Below are positions 1 through 9,231 of a DNA stretch of 29,759 nt, one piece after another; the first letter of the stretch is position 1; each line of letters begins with the position of its first letter. The notes below the pieces were generated by a model that was given only the letters and a program-made list of their open reading frames with translations, was not told where the DNA came from and ran no database searches. The stretch is from an uncultured Collinsella sp. (lineage in GTDB: Bacteria; Actinomycetota; Coriobacteriia; Coriobacteriales; Coriobacteriaceae), in NCBI GenBank assembly GCA_958412345.1, contig CATYSO010000025.1:1-29759 (forward strand), given 5' to 3'. The position numbers and the translations under genes were made by a program.

Positions 1-38
1 CGCGAATGGCCGTTGGGCGTTGGCGCGCTTGGCCTATT

Positions 39-890
39 TCAGAGTAGCGGTAACATCTCGCCGGCCCTCCACGCCACGACCGAGGAGTCGAAGCAGTCCC
101 TGATGGCCGACAGGTAGACCTTCCCGCCGGAGGGCAGCCTGAACTCGGTGATGTCGGTGAGCCACAGGAAGTTCGGCAGGGCCGAGCGGAAGTCGCGGCG
201 CACGAGGTTCGGCGGGGCCGGCGTCGGCTCGCCCGCATAGGAGCTGTAGGGCCTCCTCTTCCTCCTCATCCACCTGGGGACCAGGCCCTCCTCGCGCATG
301 ATGCGGAGGACGACCTTCTCCGAGGCGCGCACGGGCTCGTCGAGCTCGCGCAGGCGCGCCGTCACGAAGCGGTACCCCCGCGCCCCCTCGCCGTCCTCGG
401 TGAAGATCCTGCGCACGAGCGCGCGCAGGGGCGCGAGCCGGTCGGGCCTCGCGATCGCGCGGCGCTGGTACTCATAGGAGCTCTTTGATATCCCCAAGGA
501 ACTCGTGAGTTCTCTCAAGGACCACTTCCCGCACGGCCTCAGGCGGTCTATCACCAGGGTCTTCTCCCTGTTCGACATCCCGTCGAGGCTCGCGGCTTTT
601 AAAACGTCGTTCACCGCCCTGAGGACGGCGTTCTCCAGGACGAGGCGCTCTATCAGGGCGTCCTTGTCGTCCGGGTCGATGTCGGGGTACACCGGACCGT
701 CCCCGACGACCTTCGGCAGATCCATCTTCGCGACCGCCCTCCCGACGGTTCCGCCCGCGGCCCCGGCCCTCGTCCAGCGCGCGACGGCGCTCTTGCTCGG
801 CCCGTCGAGCTCCCGGGCTATCTCCCTGCACGAGAGCCCGGAGCGGCGTAGCTCCCCAGCCCTCTCCACTACGGCTCTACTGTATGTCAT
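39..890 (-). pseudogene. IS3-family transposase, C-terminally truncated, OrfA and OrfB in one frame
   Basis: This 283-residue reading frame begins at the ATG whose complement lies at 888-890 (MTYSRAVVERAGEL). Residues about 15-40 form an OrfA-type helix-turn-helix (LSCREIARELDG), followed by a leucine-rich OrfA tail. A second HTH (WSLRELTSSLGISKSSYEYQ) and an HTH_21-like segment then lead into the integrase core at FLWLTDITEF, which carries the first Asp of the DDE triad. The core ends soon after (SSVVAW, then a short unrelated tail and a stop), so the second Asp and the Glu are missing. The protein should therefore be inactive. Most IS3 elements make OrfAB by programmed frameshifting, whereas here the two parts are already fused in frame. 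Sequence left of about 57 no longer reads as transposase, and the rest of the element is not in the window. Confidence 0.85.
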
Positions 891-913
891 GCGGACTCCA
901 AACCGGACCTGAT

Positions 914-933
914 GGTCCAACTTTTTGTCCGCA
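914..933 (-). repeat. Probable terminal inverted repeat of the IS3-family remnant
   Basis: Read on the minus strand, this begins TGCGGACAAAAAGTTGGACC. That resembles the IS150-type ends I know (a TG terminus followed by an AAAAAGTTGGAC block). It lies 24 bases upstream of the transposase start, where an IS end is expected. The partner repeat is outside the window, so this cannot be confirmed by pairing. Confidence 0.6.
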
Positions 934-1120
934 GTCCCGCCACGGGCGTGCGTGTGCGAGTCCCTTTGGCCCATAAGGAACGCTGGCGGGTCGTTATTTG
1001 GGCCGTGGGTCACTTCGCCGGCGCCGCGTTTCGTCATACGCTCATAGTGGAAGCCGATGCCACGGAGCCGACTTGCGACTCGGGCAACGGATGAGCTGCA
1101 AGCCGAAAGGAGCGGTGAGG

Positions 1121-2137
1121 ATGATGAAGCCCATGACGAAGAGGCTGCTGTTAGGAATTCCCACCGTGACGCTTTCGGCTGTGTTGGCTTGTACGCTTGC
1201 CGGCTGCGGCGGTAATGTGCCGAGTGGCTCGGGCGGGAGCGCACCTGTGCAGGAGAAATCCAAGAAGGCCAAGGCCTATGAGTCGCAGACGGTCGAGGTG
1301 GCAGGTATTACCTATGAGTCGGTGGCTCACGGTACGTTCTATCGCGGTGATGCCAAGAAGCAGGACGGCTTTTACCTGCACATCAAGATTACCAACAACA
1401 ACACAAAGAACAGGACGTTCAGTTCCTTTAACGTGCATGCTGCCCAGGGCGATCTTGAGGCAGGCGACCCGTTGTTTACTTCCGGCAAGGCGGCCGTGCT
1501 CGACTACGTTGCAAGCGAGGCTCCCGATGATCTGCACAAGGGAATTGACCTTTCCGAGAGGCCAGATATCGGTCCGGGCGAGACCGTTGAGTACGTGTAT
1601 TTCTGGGCGCCCAAGACGGCGTACTACGGGCCCATCACTGTCGAGTTCGTAGACGCTTACGCCCCCGCCAAGAATCATGAGGCCATGCACTTTGACACCA
1701 CAGACTGCGAGACCAAGGAGTTCAAGGCGGCCGGCGGCGTGGCCGATTCTGGCGAGAAGGCAGATTTAACGGGCATCGACTGCGCATCGTACAGCATCGA
1801 GGCCGCCGATGGGTACACGCTGGATTCGTCCGACGAAGAGCGCGAAAAGGCAAACTTCTTCCACGACGAGACTGGAGGACGCCTGAACATCAGCATCTTC
1901 CCGCGCTTGCCGGAGGAAGAGGTTGCAAGCCTAGAGCAGGTCTACGAAGGCAAGGAGACAACAACCGACCAGGTCGAGTGCAACGGCATAACGTGGCTGC
2001 GCTTTACCGGTCCCGACAACGGTCATACGCTGTTTGCGACGGCTCCCGCAACGGGTGAAACCGTCCGCGTGTCGATCGGCTGGAAGATCGACTGGGATGC
2101 CGCCGTGCCCATGATGGAGGCACTGAAGCTCAAGTAA
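1121..2137 (+). CDS. Lipoprotein with an N-terminal DUF5067-like domain
   Basis: This encodes a 338-residue predicted lipoprotein. The signal peptide has a basic start (MTKRLLLG), a hydrophobic core and the lipobox LAGC, with the lipidated Cys at residue 29, so the mature protein should be anchored outside the membrane. A Gly/Ser-rich linker follows. Residues about 55-190 (GITYESVAHGTFYRGDAKKQDG onward) form a beta-rich region resembling DUF5067-type domains of Gram-positive lipoproteins. The C-terminal third (about 225-338) looks like a separate small alpha/beta domain. The start was chosen at 1121 because AAAGGAG lies 8 bases upstream; longer in-frame starts would add non-signal sequence. 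It stands alone, between an IS remnant and its own terminator. No substrate or partner can be inferred. Confidence 0.85.
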   Translation: MMKPMTKRLLLGIPTVTLSAVLACTLAGCGGNVPSGSGGSAPVQEKSKKAKAYESQTVEVAGITYESVAHGTFYRGDAKKQDGFYLHIKITNNNTKNRTFSSFNVHAAQGDLEAGDPLFTSGKAAVLDYVASEAPDDLHKGIDLSERPDIGPGETVEYVYFWAPKTAYYGPITVEFVDAYAPAKNHEAMHFDTTDCETKEFKAAGGVADSGEKADLTGIDCASYSIEAADGYTLDSSDEEREKANFFHDETGGRLNISIFPRLPEEEVASLEQVYEGKETTTDQVECNGITWLRFTGPDNGHTLFATAPATGETVRVSIGWKIDWDAAVPMMEALKLK

Positions 2138-2168
2138 CGCCGCGATTCTTACGTCAGGCGACTCAGGA

Positions 2169-2200
2169 CTGGCTCCGAGTTATCGGGGCCAGCCCTTTTT
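2169..2200 (+). terminator. Rho-independent terminator after the lipoprotein gene
   Basis: The arms CTGGCTCC (2169-2176) and GGGGCCAG (2185-2192) pair over 8 bases, including one G-T pair, around an 8-base loop. They are followed by CCC and a run of five T. It begins 31 bases after the lipoprotein stop codon and points in the plus direction. Confidence 0.8.
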
Positions 2201-2303
2201 GGTGCTCGATGAGCAGGGCCAGTGCCTCGCGCGGTTTCGGGCGCAGTGGGGCATCGTGCGCGCAATGACGAACATGATTTCCATAATGACATGTAACTAG
2301 GAG

Positions 2304-5300
2304 CTAGCGAGGCCTATCCGAATTGACCTCATTGGCGGTGTCTTTTTCGAGCGCCGTGCGGCGGACGCTGTAGGCGACAAGGCCGGCACCAGCTGCGGCG
2401 AGTGCTGCTGCGGCTGCGGTTAGGGGGACGTTGCTGTCGCCCGTGCCGGCGAGCGCGCCCGCTTTTCCGGAGCGCTTGTTATTGCCGTGATCCTTGCCGC
2501 TGCCAGAGCCACTGCCGCCACCGGAGCTGCTTCCGTCGGAACCACCTCCACTCGAGCCACCATCGCCGTCTACTGTCATCGGGGCGTCGTGAAGCCCTGT
2601 CGTATCCGCGCTGTCGCATACGCCGACCTGAACTTCTGAGCGTTCGCATGCCGCGTCGGGCACATGAAGCTCGTGCAGTACGGCACCCAGCGTCGAGTTT
2701 GCGCCCGGTCGAATTTCCTCGAGCGTCACGGGATCGAGCGCCACCAGATTACGTGCCTTCGCATACAGCGTTACGCGTTTGCCCACTTCGTCGCTCCAAC
2801 TCTCGGGGATGGCGAAGCTCAGGCGGAACTGTGCCGTGCAACCCGGTGCCAGCACGGCGTTGCCGTTGTCGGCTACCAGTGGGTGCGTTGCAAAACGCGC
2901 GCCCAGCGTCTCGAGCGCGTACTTTACGTGTGCCATGTCGTTGGCCGAAGTATCTTCGGCAAGCTCTGGATCGTAGATCGAAGCCATGCGTGCGTTCGCT
3001 CCGAATCCGATGGATGCGCTGGAGAACGGCTGGCTGGAGCCCTCTCGGTACAGATCGATCGTGCCGGCGGTCAGCAAAGTGTTGCCGTCGTTTCGCACCG
3101 TGACCATGAAGGATTCGCCTGCTGCTCCGGGCACCACCGCGCCCGAGGTAGCGACCGTGCCCGTCGGAGTGGCACACGCCACCAAGGGCACTTCGATGCC
3201 GTGCAGCTCTGCCTCGCTCCTCTCCGCGCTCACAATGTGCGTGGCGAGCGCGGAGAGCATGCCTCCCGACGTCAAAAATGTCGTTATCTGATCGATGGGA
3301 TGGTCCAGCTCGCACATCACGAACGGCTCCGTGAACAGATCGCTTGCCAAGGTGCTGGCGAAGATGCGGAAGTGCTTGCCCATCACTGCTACCGGGTTGC
3401 CTTCTTCGTCGTAGGTTTGTCCCACCTTGCCATCGGTGTTCTCTACATAGAGCACGCACCTGCCGTTGTTGCTTACGCTAAACGATGCCGGGCCACAGCC
3501 TGCGGCACCCACGGGCTGCGTTGCAAATGCCGATGCGCCTCGCGTCCAAGTAATATGCTGCAGCTGCTCGTTGACGGTTGCCAAAAAGCCCGAATGTTGT
3601 GGCCACGGCACCGCATGGGGTACCGTGGCGTCTGGTGGCATAGCGCCCCAGCCCGCAATGGACTGGCCAATCACGGCGTACGATGCGCAGCCGCAACCGT
3701 CTGCGGTCTCGTACGCAACGGGCACCACCATTTTGCCGTTGATGTTCTCGGGCTCGCTCAGCTCGATACTCGACGGTGCCTGCGGAAAGCGAAGAACTTG
3801 GCGGAACGTCAGGCTGTCGCCCAAATCATCTGACCACAGGGTAAAGCATTCCAGCGCAACCTCGGCCTCGCTGCCGAGCGCCTTCTCTGCGGTGGTTCCG
3901 CGGCGGTGGAGGTAGGCACCCGACAGGCGTCCGTCGACCAACGTCTTGCCTACCGTGATGCGCGGGCACTGCAGGCAATGGTAGCCATCCTCCTGCAGGC
4001 GGCCGCGCGAGATGCTGCGCCACGACGTGTGCGATATCACTCGAACTCCGTCGTTGCTTATGCGCAGGCGCACAACGGACAGTATGCCGGATGTGCTCGC
4101 CGTATCGAAAAGGGTGTTGTCGCCGGCGGGGCGCTCGCCCGAGACCAGCAGCACGTAGGCGTCCTGGTTTCCTCTTCCGTCCGTATATTCCACCACGTCG
4201 AAGTCGTAATCGAATATGCCGTCGCGCTCCACGTCGCCCTCGCCAAACCCAAGGGGAAAGTCCACGGGCGTGGGAGCGGACCACGTGCCGTTTGCCTTTG
4301 TGTGCACCACCAGGCGCGAGCGGCCATTGTCGCCGTAGCGCACCGAGGCGATACGGAACAGGCATTCTACGCCGGCAATCATCGTTAGCTTCATGTGGGC
4401 TTCGCTGAGCACGCCGGAAAACAGCACGTTGTCGCTCGAGGGTTTTATGCCGCCACGCTCGTCCTCCGACACGCCGGCAGAATTGGCGTTCGGGTCCGCA
4501 ACGGCGTTCGTTGACTGACCGATGTAGGTGTACTCATACATCGGTGCGGCATTTTCGTCGTTCTCCATCAGCGCATGGACGAAATGTTCGACCTGTCCCG
4601 TGTCGTCGCTCTCCGCGTTCGCCTCGAGCTCAATGCGCGTGACCGCTTGATCCCAATCGCGCACGACAGGCGCGGCGTTAACGGCAGTGGCCTTAACCTC
4701 GGCGCATGCGAGCAGCTCGGCGTTGGTGACGATGGTGGCCGACGCGATAAACTGCGGCACACCACCTGCCTCGGTGTTGCCGGGCGTGCCGAAGCAGGCA
4801 TCCAGCGTGTAAGGCGTATCTCCACCCAATGCCAGCTCAGAGCGTTGGAGCACATACTGGTCGCCATTGTTCACCGACATATTCCACGAATCGATGAGTG
4901 TGGGCCACGACCCCGACCAAGCCTTGGTGGTCCACTTGAACATTACGAACTGGAGTATCACATCGACATCGACGTCTGCACCTACGCGCAGCCGCGGAAG
5001 CTGGTGACCGTCCGCCTTCTCGTACCCAATGAACAGTGTGAGGGATGCGGCGCCGCGCACGGCAGACGAGGCGACGCCCGCAACGCCGGCGCCAAAGGTG
5101 ACGGCAAGCCCGATCTGGATGGTGAACGAGCCCGACGTGTTTGAATAGTCGAGCGAAATGTTTTTAAAAAACGCCGCGCCGCTACCGTGCGTGTGGGTGC
5201 CCACGGCGAGCGCCAGCTTCGCCAGCACCCAGGGGTTGACGTTTAGGAAAAACGGCACCGGTCCCAAGGTGAACTGCTCGGTCCAATTGAGGTCGGTTCT

Positions 5301-6671
5301 TACCTGGAAGAGGGCCTTAATATTGCCGTATGCGGGGTCGTTGTTGTCGCCCCAGGTTTTGCCCACCCAATCGTAGGCGAGCGATCCGTACAGCTGCGTG
5401 GCGATATCCATCGTAAACAGCGGTGTGCAGTGGTGACGAAGCAGCTTGGTATTTCTTGGATCGGTGCCTGAACCGGCACTCATACTTTTGTACTGATTCC
5501 ACTTCCCCTCCATCTCGTCGAGGTAGCGGTTTGCCTGCTTGGCGCCCGACTCGCGCGGTGACTTCTTCCAGTACTCCGGATCCGGATTGCCCGAATCGTT
5601 CATATAGCTGGCTGGTTTGTATCCTCCGCCAAACAGCACGTATCCAGCAAACGAGAAATCGAAGAGGATCGGAAATGTGGGCATCCAGCACGTGAACTTA
5701 TTGCCGCCGATGCCGGGAAACGCCGCCGGGAAATCAAACGGAGTGATCTCTTGGTCCATAGTGGTGGGAATGATGGTGGTCGAGCCCGATTCTGCCTTTG
5801 CGGCCGGCGCGGTGACAACGGCCATGGGGGAGGAGAGTGTATAGGTCTTGCCCTGGTAGTCGAGGACAAAGCGCAACTTGCATCCTTCTTCCAGAAGGCT
5901 CGACGCTGCATCGAGGAACGTGTCTTCGAGCGTGAACGTCGCCAGATTATCCGCGCCCGATGCACTGGCCTTGATCTGACCAATCTGCGTGACGGTTTCG
6001 GGTGAGCTACCCGTGGCGGGCATTACCTTGTTGATGTGCAGCGTTGCCTGTCCACCCTGTGGCAGATGTGCCTGCACGGTAAAGGCGTGCGTGTCGGGTT
6101 GGTCGTTTCCGGCGTCGTCCTTCGGCAATGTCATGAACGTGGCATCAGCGTACTGTATGTCCCATTCGTCGAATGTGAGCTGGCGGAAGTACGGCTCGCC
6201 GTCGGAAAGCGGACGCGTGGGCGCGGTTATGGCGGTGCCGCCCTGGATACGCGCAAGGGGAATCTCGACATCACGGTAGCCCGCCATGCTAATGGAGATG
6301 CCGCCGTTAAAGTCGTACGCGTCAAGGAGCGTTGCCTCGTCCACGTAGCCTTCCGAAAGAGGGGCGACCTTAAAGATGGCCGTGCCTTCGTCATCGGTCG
6401 TGGCGGTGAGCTGCTTGCCTACGGCATAGCGCGATGTGAGCGTGACCTGGGCACCTGCGATGGGCGTATTCTTGTTGGCGACGTCGACCACGACCACACC
6501 AAACATGGTGCGCGAGAGAACGAGCACCTTGAAGGGGTCTTCTTCGTCGGCATAGGCCGCGGTGGGCGCGAACGGCAGCAGGAAGGCATTTTCGCTTCCC
6601 GGCACGCGAGGCAACATAATGCTCGCCAGCGAGGACGCTCCAGCAACAAGTAACGAACGGCGATCAAGCAT
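2304..6671 (-). CDS. Large Tat-exported, cell-wall-anchored surface protein (LAGTG sorting signal)
   Basis: This encodes 1455 residues. The N-terminus carries a twin-arginine signal (LDRRSLLVAG) with a probable cleavage site after AYA at residue 41. Residues about 48-140 look like a carboxypeptidase-regulatory or Cna-B-like beta-sandwich (TPIAGAQVTLTS ... TDDEGTAIFKV). The centre is long and unrecognised; its stretches of type NGTWSAPTPVDF suggest beta-propeller blades (inference). Residues about 1180-1350 resemble a CARDB-like Ig fold (VTVRNDGNTLLTAGTIDLY). A Gly/Ser linker precedes LAGTG at 1407-1411, a hydrophobic helix and RR. LAxTG is typical of class E sortase substrates in Actinobacteria. 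A 17-residue tail after RR is longer than usual. The start at 6671 was chosen because it gives the signal peptide and has GGGAG upstream; a longer in-frame extension lacks both. A LuxR regulator lies 155 bases upstream on the same strand. Ligand unknown. Confidence 0.85.
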   Translation of the reverse strand: MLDRRSLLVAGASSLASIMLPRVPGSENAFLLPFAPTAAYADEEDPFKVLVLSRTMFGVVVVDVANKNTPIAGAQVTLTSRYAVGKQLTATTDDEGTAIFKVAPLSEGYVDEATLLDAYDFNGGISISMAGYRDVEIPLARIQGGTAITAPTRPLSDGEPYFRQLTFDEWDIQYADATFMTLPKDDAGNDQPDTHAFTVQAHLPQGGQATLHINKVMPATGSSPETVTQIGQIKASASGADNLATFTLEDTFLDAASSLLEEGCKLRFVLDYQGKTYTLSSPMAVVTAPAAKAESGSTTIIPTTMDQEITPFDFPAAFPGIGGNKFTCWMPTFPILFDFSFAGYVLFGGGYKPASYMNDSGNPDPEYWKKSPRESGAKQANRYLDEMEGKWNQYKSMSAGSGTDPRNTKLLRHHCTPLFTMDIATQLYGSLAYDWVGKTWGDNNDPAYGNIKALFQVRTDLNWTEQFTLGPVPFFLNVNPWVLAKLALAVGTHTHGSGAAFFKNISLDYSNTSGSFTIQIGLAVTFGAGVAGVASSAVRGAASLTLFIGYEKADGHQLPRLRVGADVDVDVILQFVMFKWTTKAWSGSWPTLIDSWNMSVNNGDQYVLQRSELALGGDTPYTLDACFGTPGNTEAGGVPQFIASATIVTNAELLACAEVKATAVNAAPVVRDWDQAVTRIELEANAESDDTGQVEHFVHALMENDENAAPMYEYTYIGQSTNAVADPNANSAGVSEDERGGIKPSSDNVLFSGVLSEAHMKLTMIAGVECLFRIASVRYGDNGRSRLVVHTKANGTWSAPTPVDFPLGFGEGDVERDGIFDYDFDVVEYTDGRGNQDAYVLLVSGERPAGDNTLFDTASTSGILSVVRLRISNDGVRVISHTSWRSISRGRLQEDGYHCLQCPRITVGKTLVDGRLSGAYLHRRGTTAEKALGSEAEVALECFTLWSDDLGDSLTFRQVLRFPQAPSSIELSEPENINGKMVVPVAYETADGCGCASYAVIGQSIAGWGAMPPDATVPHAVPWPQHSGFLATVNEQLQHITWTRGASAFATQPVGAAGCGPASFSVSNNGRCVLYVENTDGKVGQTYDEEGNPVAVMGKHFRIFASTLASDLFTEPFVMCELDHPIDQITTFLTSGGMLSALATHIVSAERSEAELHGIEVPLVACATPTGTVATSGAVVPGAAGESFMVTVRNDGNTLLTAGTIDLYREGSSQPFSSASIGFGANARMASIYDPELAEDTSANDMAHVKYALETLGARFATHPLVADNGNAVLAPGCTAQFRLSFAIPESWSDEVGKRVTLYAKARNLVALDPVTLEEIRPGANSTLGAVLHELHVPDAACERSEVQVGVCDSADTTGLHDAPMTVDGDGGSSGGGSDGSSSGGGSGSGSGKDHGNNKRSGKAGALAGTGDSNVPLTAAAAALAAAGAGLVAYSVRRTALEKDTANEVNSDRPR

Positions 6672-6826
6672 CTTGGGCTCCCATCCCGCAAATATCGGTG
6701 GAAATAATCCAATTTTGCGAGAAGACGCTTCGTGGCGGTAGTGCCGTTCAAGGGTCAAAATGTCCAAATTGATCGAGCGAAGCGCCGGGTTCCGGAACGC
6801 GTTCGATGCGCTTGGCAGCCCGGTCG

Positions 6827-7831
6827 CTAACGCAACATGTGCGCGACCAGCTCGGCGCGTGTGCCGATGCCAAGCTTTGCGTATACGCCGGATAGGCGGT
6901 TTTTGACGGTGCCCGGCGATACTCCCATATGGCGTGCGATTTCGGCGTTGGTCCATCCGCGGCAGGCGAGCATGGCCATGGTGAACTCTGTGGTCGTTAA
7001 ATCGTCGGCAATGTCCTCGCCCGAATCGGGGTTGTGGATGCGCCGCCAGCCGTAGCTGAAGCGGTACGTGATCTCGATGATGCGTGCGAAGTCGTCAGGG
7101 TATTGCGTTTTTAGGCATGCCTCGATGAGTCCCTGCAAAAGGCCGTGGTGCTCGCCAATGAGCTCGATAAGGCCGTCGGGGCGCGCGATGCTCCAAGCAG
7201 TTTCGAAATGCACCTTTGCGGCGTCGATGTTCTTGAGGCTCATGCATGCCATAGAAGCCGCCAAGTGCAGGAACAGCTCCGATATGGGATAGCTCCCTTG
7301 TTTCATGATCAGGGCGTTTTCCGCCATGCCCAGGCTGCGGCCGTATTCACCGCGCAGATACAGGGCATGCGCCATCACGTAACTGGCGAACAGGCGCAGG
7401 CCTTCGGGCAGATGCGACGCAAGCGGATAAAACTCTTCGGCGGAATATGGGGAAGGTAGATGCAGCAGGACGCTTGCGGCCGAGGCGAACAGAATGTGCG
7501 TGGCGTGAACGGCGGGCGATTCCTCGTCAGTTGGCGTGTCGAGGATGCCCGCAAGGCAACGGCGGGCGTCGGCGATGCGGTTGAGCGACAGGCTGGCATA
7601 TCCGCAGATGAAGCATGCAGAATAGCGAAGTGCGGGATCGGTGGCGTCAAGATAGGGACGTGCCGTCTCGGCAGCGAGGGTGGCCTGCCCGCGAAAGTAC
7701 AGCGCTTCTGCCGTGGCGATGACACGCGAATCGGGGTCGGAAATGCCTGCGACCGCAGCGTCAATCTGCCCCGGCACAAAGGCGGCGCACATCAACGGCA
7801 TAGGAACACGCGCGCAACCATCGCAGTCCAT
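6827..7831 (-). CDS. LuxR-family transcriptional regulator with alpha-helical sensor region
   Basis: This is a 334-residue protein. Its last 60 residues form a GerE/LuxR-type HTH: LTTTEFTMAMLACRGWTNAEIARHM, then GVSPGTVKNRLSGVYAKLGI and ELVAHML. The first 260 residues are helical and repetitive in character (AEALYFRGQATLAAETA, SLSLNRIADARRCL, ALYLRGEYGRSLGMAENAL), resembling the TPR-like region of large LuxR regulators. There is no receiver domain, no P-loop and no clear membrane helix. The start at 7831 has GGGAG upstream. It lies directly upstream of the surface-protein gene on the same strand, so it is a reasonable candidate regulator of that gene, but no operator was identified. The inducing signal is unknown. 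Confidence 0.85.
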   Translation of the reverse strand: MDCDGCARVPMPLMCAAFVPGQIDAAVAGISDPDSRVIATAEALYFRGQATLAAETARPYLDATDPALRYSACFICGYASLSLNRIADARRCLAGILDTPTDEESPAVHATHILFASAASVLLHLPSPYSAEEFYPLASHLPEGLRLFASYVMAHALYLRGEYGRSLGMAENALIMKQGSYPISELFLHLAASMACMSLKNIDAAKVHFETAWSIARPDGLIELIGEHHGLLQGLIEACLKTQYPDDFARIIEITYRFSYGWRRIHNPDSGEDIADDLTTTEFTMAMLACRGWTNAEIARHMGVSPGTVKNRLSGVYAKLGIGTRAELVAHMLR

Positions 7832-7931
7832 CTTTCATCTCCCATCGGCTGACAACGATAGCAGCCATTGTACTCCTGCTGCTCGGGACTGGAATTTGTG
7901 GGTATCGCCTACGATTATGCCGAACGTATAA

Positions 7932-8006
7932 AGGGAGGTTCCCGGCATCTGTCGTGTGTGCTACGACCTGACCCCCAAGCCCGTCGGCACGGTGGAATGG
8001 GAGTAA
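7932..8006 (+). other. Short open stretch behind a Shine-Dalgarno-like motif; possible leader peptide, gene remnant or small RNA
   Basis: AAAGGGAGG (7930-7938) is followed by an open plus-strand stretch ending in TAA at 8004-8006. It reads CRVCYDLTPKPVGTVEWE at its end. The only conventional start inside is GTG at 7956, which is too far from the Shine-Dalgarno motif to be convincing. A strong plus-oriented hairpin follows at 8042-8080, so something on the plus strand appears to be transcribed here. It could be a small RNA, the tail of a decayed gene or a leader peptide. Confidence 0.25.
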
Positions 8007-8041
8007 GCTTCTGCTCTTTTGGGCGAATTGCATTGACAGAG

Positions 8042-8080
8042 AGGGGTCCCGCGCAAACGTGTGCGGGACCCCTTTCGTTT
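8042..8080 (+). terminator. Strong hairpin terminator, plus orientation
   Basis: AGGGGTCCCGC (8042-8052) pairs perfectly over 11 bases with GCGGGACCCCT (8063-8073), followed by TTCGTTTT. The T-rich side is on the plus strand. It may also stop minus-strand transcription from the histidine kinase gene, whose stop codon lies just downstream at 8092, although that side has no T run. Confidence 0.75.
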
Positions 8081-8091
8081 TACTGTTCGGC

Positions 8092-9231
8092 TTACGCTGC
8101 GGTCCGTTTTGGAAGGGTCGTGAGCATGGTGGTCCCGTTCTTGGAACTTGCTTCGACCTCAACCGTGCCGCCGTGCAGCGCTGCAATCTCCCAAACAAGC
8201 GCTAGCCCGAGTCCTGCGCCGCCATATGCCCTGCTACGGGATTTATCCAGGCGAAAGAACGGCTGGAAGATGCTCTCACGGTACTGCTCGGGTATTCCCG
8301 GGCCCTGATCCTCGACTCGTAGGAACACGTGGCTGTTGTTATCGCAGATGGAGACGTTGACAGTCGAGCTGGGGCGGCTGTAACGGATGGCATTTTCGAC
8401 CAGGTTAAACACCAGCCGATAGAGGAGCGTGTCGCTTCCGATTATCAAAGCGCCTCCACTGCAATTGAGGACGATGTCTTTATGCTCGGCAAGTGGAGCA
8501 AGGTCGGCGAGGACTTCTTCGGACAGGGGGCCAAGTTCAACATCGTCCTCGCAGGGAACGCTGCGGAGCTCACTCATCTCAAGCAGCACCTTGGTCATTC
8601 GCGACATCCGCTCGGTTTGTTCTTGTAGCAGGCCGAGCAGCTCGGCTGTTTGAGGTTGCGATGTGGGGTGCTCGGAGACAAACAGTTCAATCTGCGCTTG
8701 CATAAGGGCGAGCGGGGTGCGCAGCTCGTGTGCGGCGTTGCCGGTAAACTGACGCTGTGCAGAGAACCCTTCGCCAAGACGGGCGATCATGTCGTTGAAT
8801 GAGGCGCTGCATCGCTGTAGCTCGGTGGGTACATCTTTGCTGAGCTTAATATCGCTTAGGTTGTCAGGCTGCACGCGCTCAACCTGGGCTGCAAAAGCCC
8901 GTAGCGGTTTAAGTGCACGGCCGCTCACAAAGTATGCCAGCGCGCCGCCAAGGAGTGTGACTCCAGCCGTGATGTACCAGGTTGTCGTGCCGAAAGACTC
9001 TTGTGCGTCGTTTACGACGATCGTGACCTTTTCATCGAGGGCTGTTTTTGTTGGGTCAAACGCCTGGGGCGAATCCACACCGGCAGCGTTAAAGGCCGAG
9101 ATGTCGCTGCCGATGGCATCCATGTAGCGCATGCCCGTATAGCCGACCAAGCAGTTCGTCAGCACGCATGCCGCACACGTGAGCAGTGCTGTCATAATCG
9201 TTATGCGCCATTGCAGCGAAAGCCTTTTCAT
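8092..9231 (-). CDS. Sensor histidine kinase
   Basis: This is a 379-residue membrane-bound kinase of the OmpR-partner type. TM1 spans about residues 10-32, a short extracytoplasmic loop covers about 33-83, and TM2 about 84-103. A HAMP linker runs to about 155. The dimerisation/phosphoacceptor motif is AAHELRTPL with His168. The ATP-binding domain has an N box (NLVENAIRYS, Asn280), G1 (DQGPGIP, 308-314), an F box (FFRLD) and G2 (GGAGLGLAL, 337-345). All catalytic motifs look intact. Its start overlaps the stop of the response regulator by 4 bases, so the two are translationally coupled. The sensed signal is unknown; the short loop gives no domain clue. The divergent neighbours suggest a thiol or redox-related stimulus, which is inference only. 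Confidence 0.95.
   Translation of the reverse strand: MKRLSLQWRITIMTALLTCAACVLTNCLVGYTGMRYMDAIGSDISAFNAAGVDSPQAFDPTKTALDEKVTIVVNDAQESFGTTTWYITAGVTLLGGALAYFVSGRALKPLRAFAAQVERVQPDNLSDIKLSKDVPTELQRCSASFNDMIARLGEGFSAQRQFTGNAAHELRTPLALMQAQIELFVSEHPTSQPQTAELLGLLQEQTERMSRMTKVLLEMSELRSVPCEDDVELGPLSEEVLADLAPLAEHKDIVLNCSGGALIIGSDTLLYRLVFNLVENAIRYSRPSSTVNVSICDNNSHVFLRVEDQGPGIPEQYRESIFQPFFRLDKSRSRAYGGAGLGLALVWEIAALHGGTVEVEASSKNGTTMLTTLPKRTAA

Noticed and set aside
1042..1690. Long minus-strand open frames opposite the lipoprotein gene
   Set aside because: They are antisense to a clearly coding frame with a signal peptide and RBS, and their translations have no domain or start signal.
2664..3833. 389-codon plus-strand frame inside the surface-protein gene
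   Set aside because: It is antisense to the long, compositionally consistent surface protein with signal peptide and anchor.
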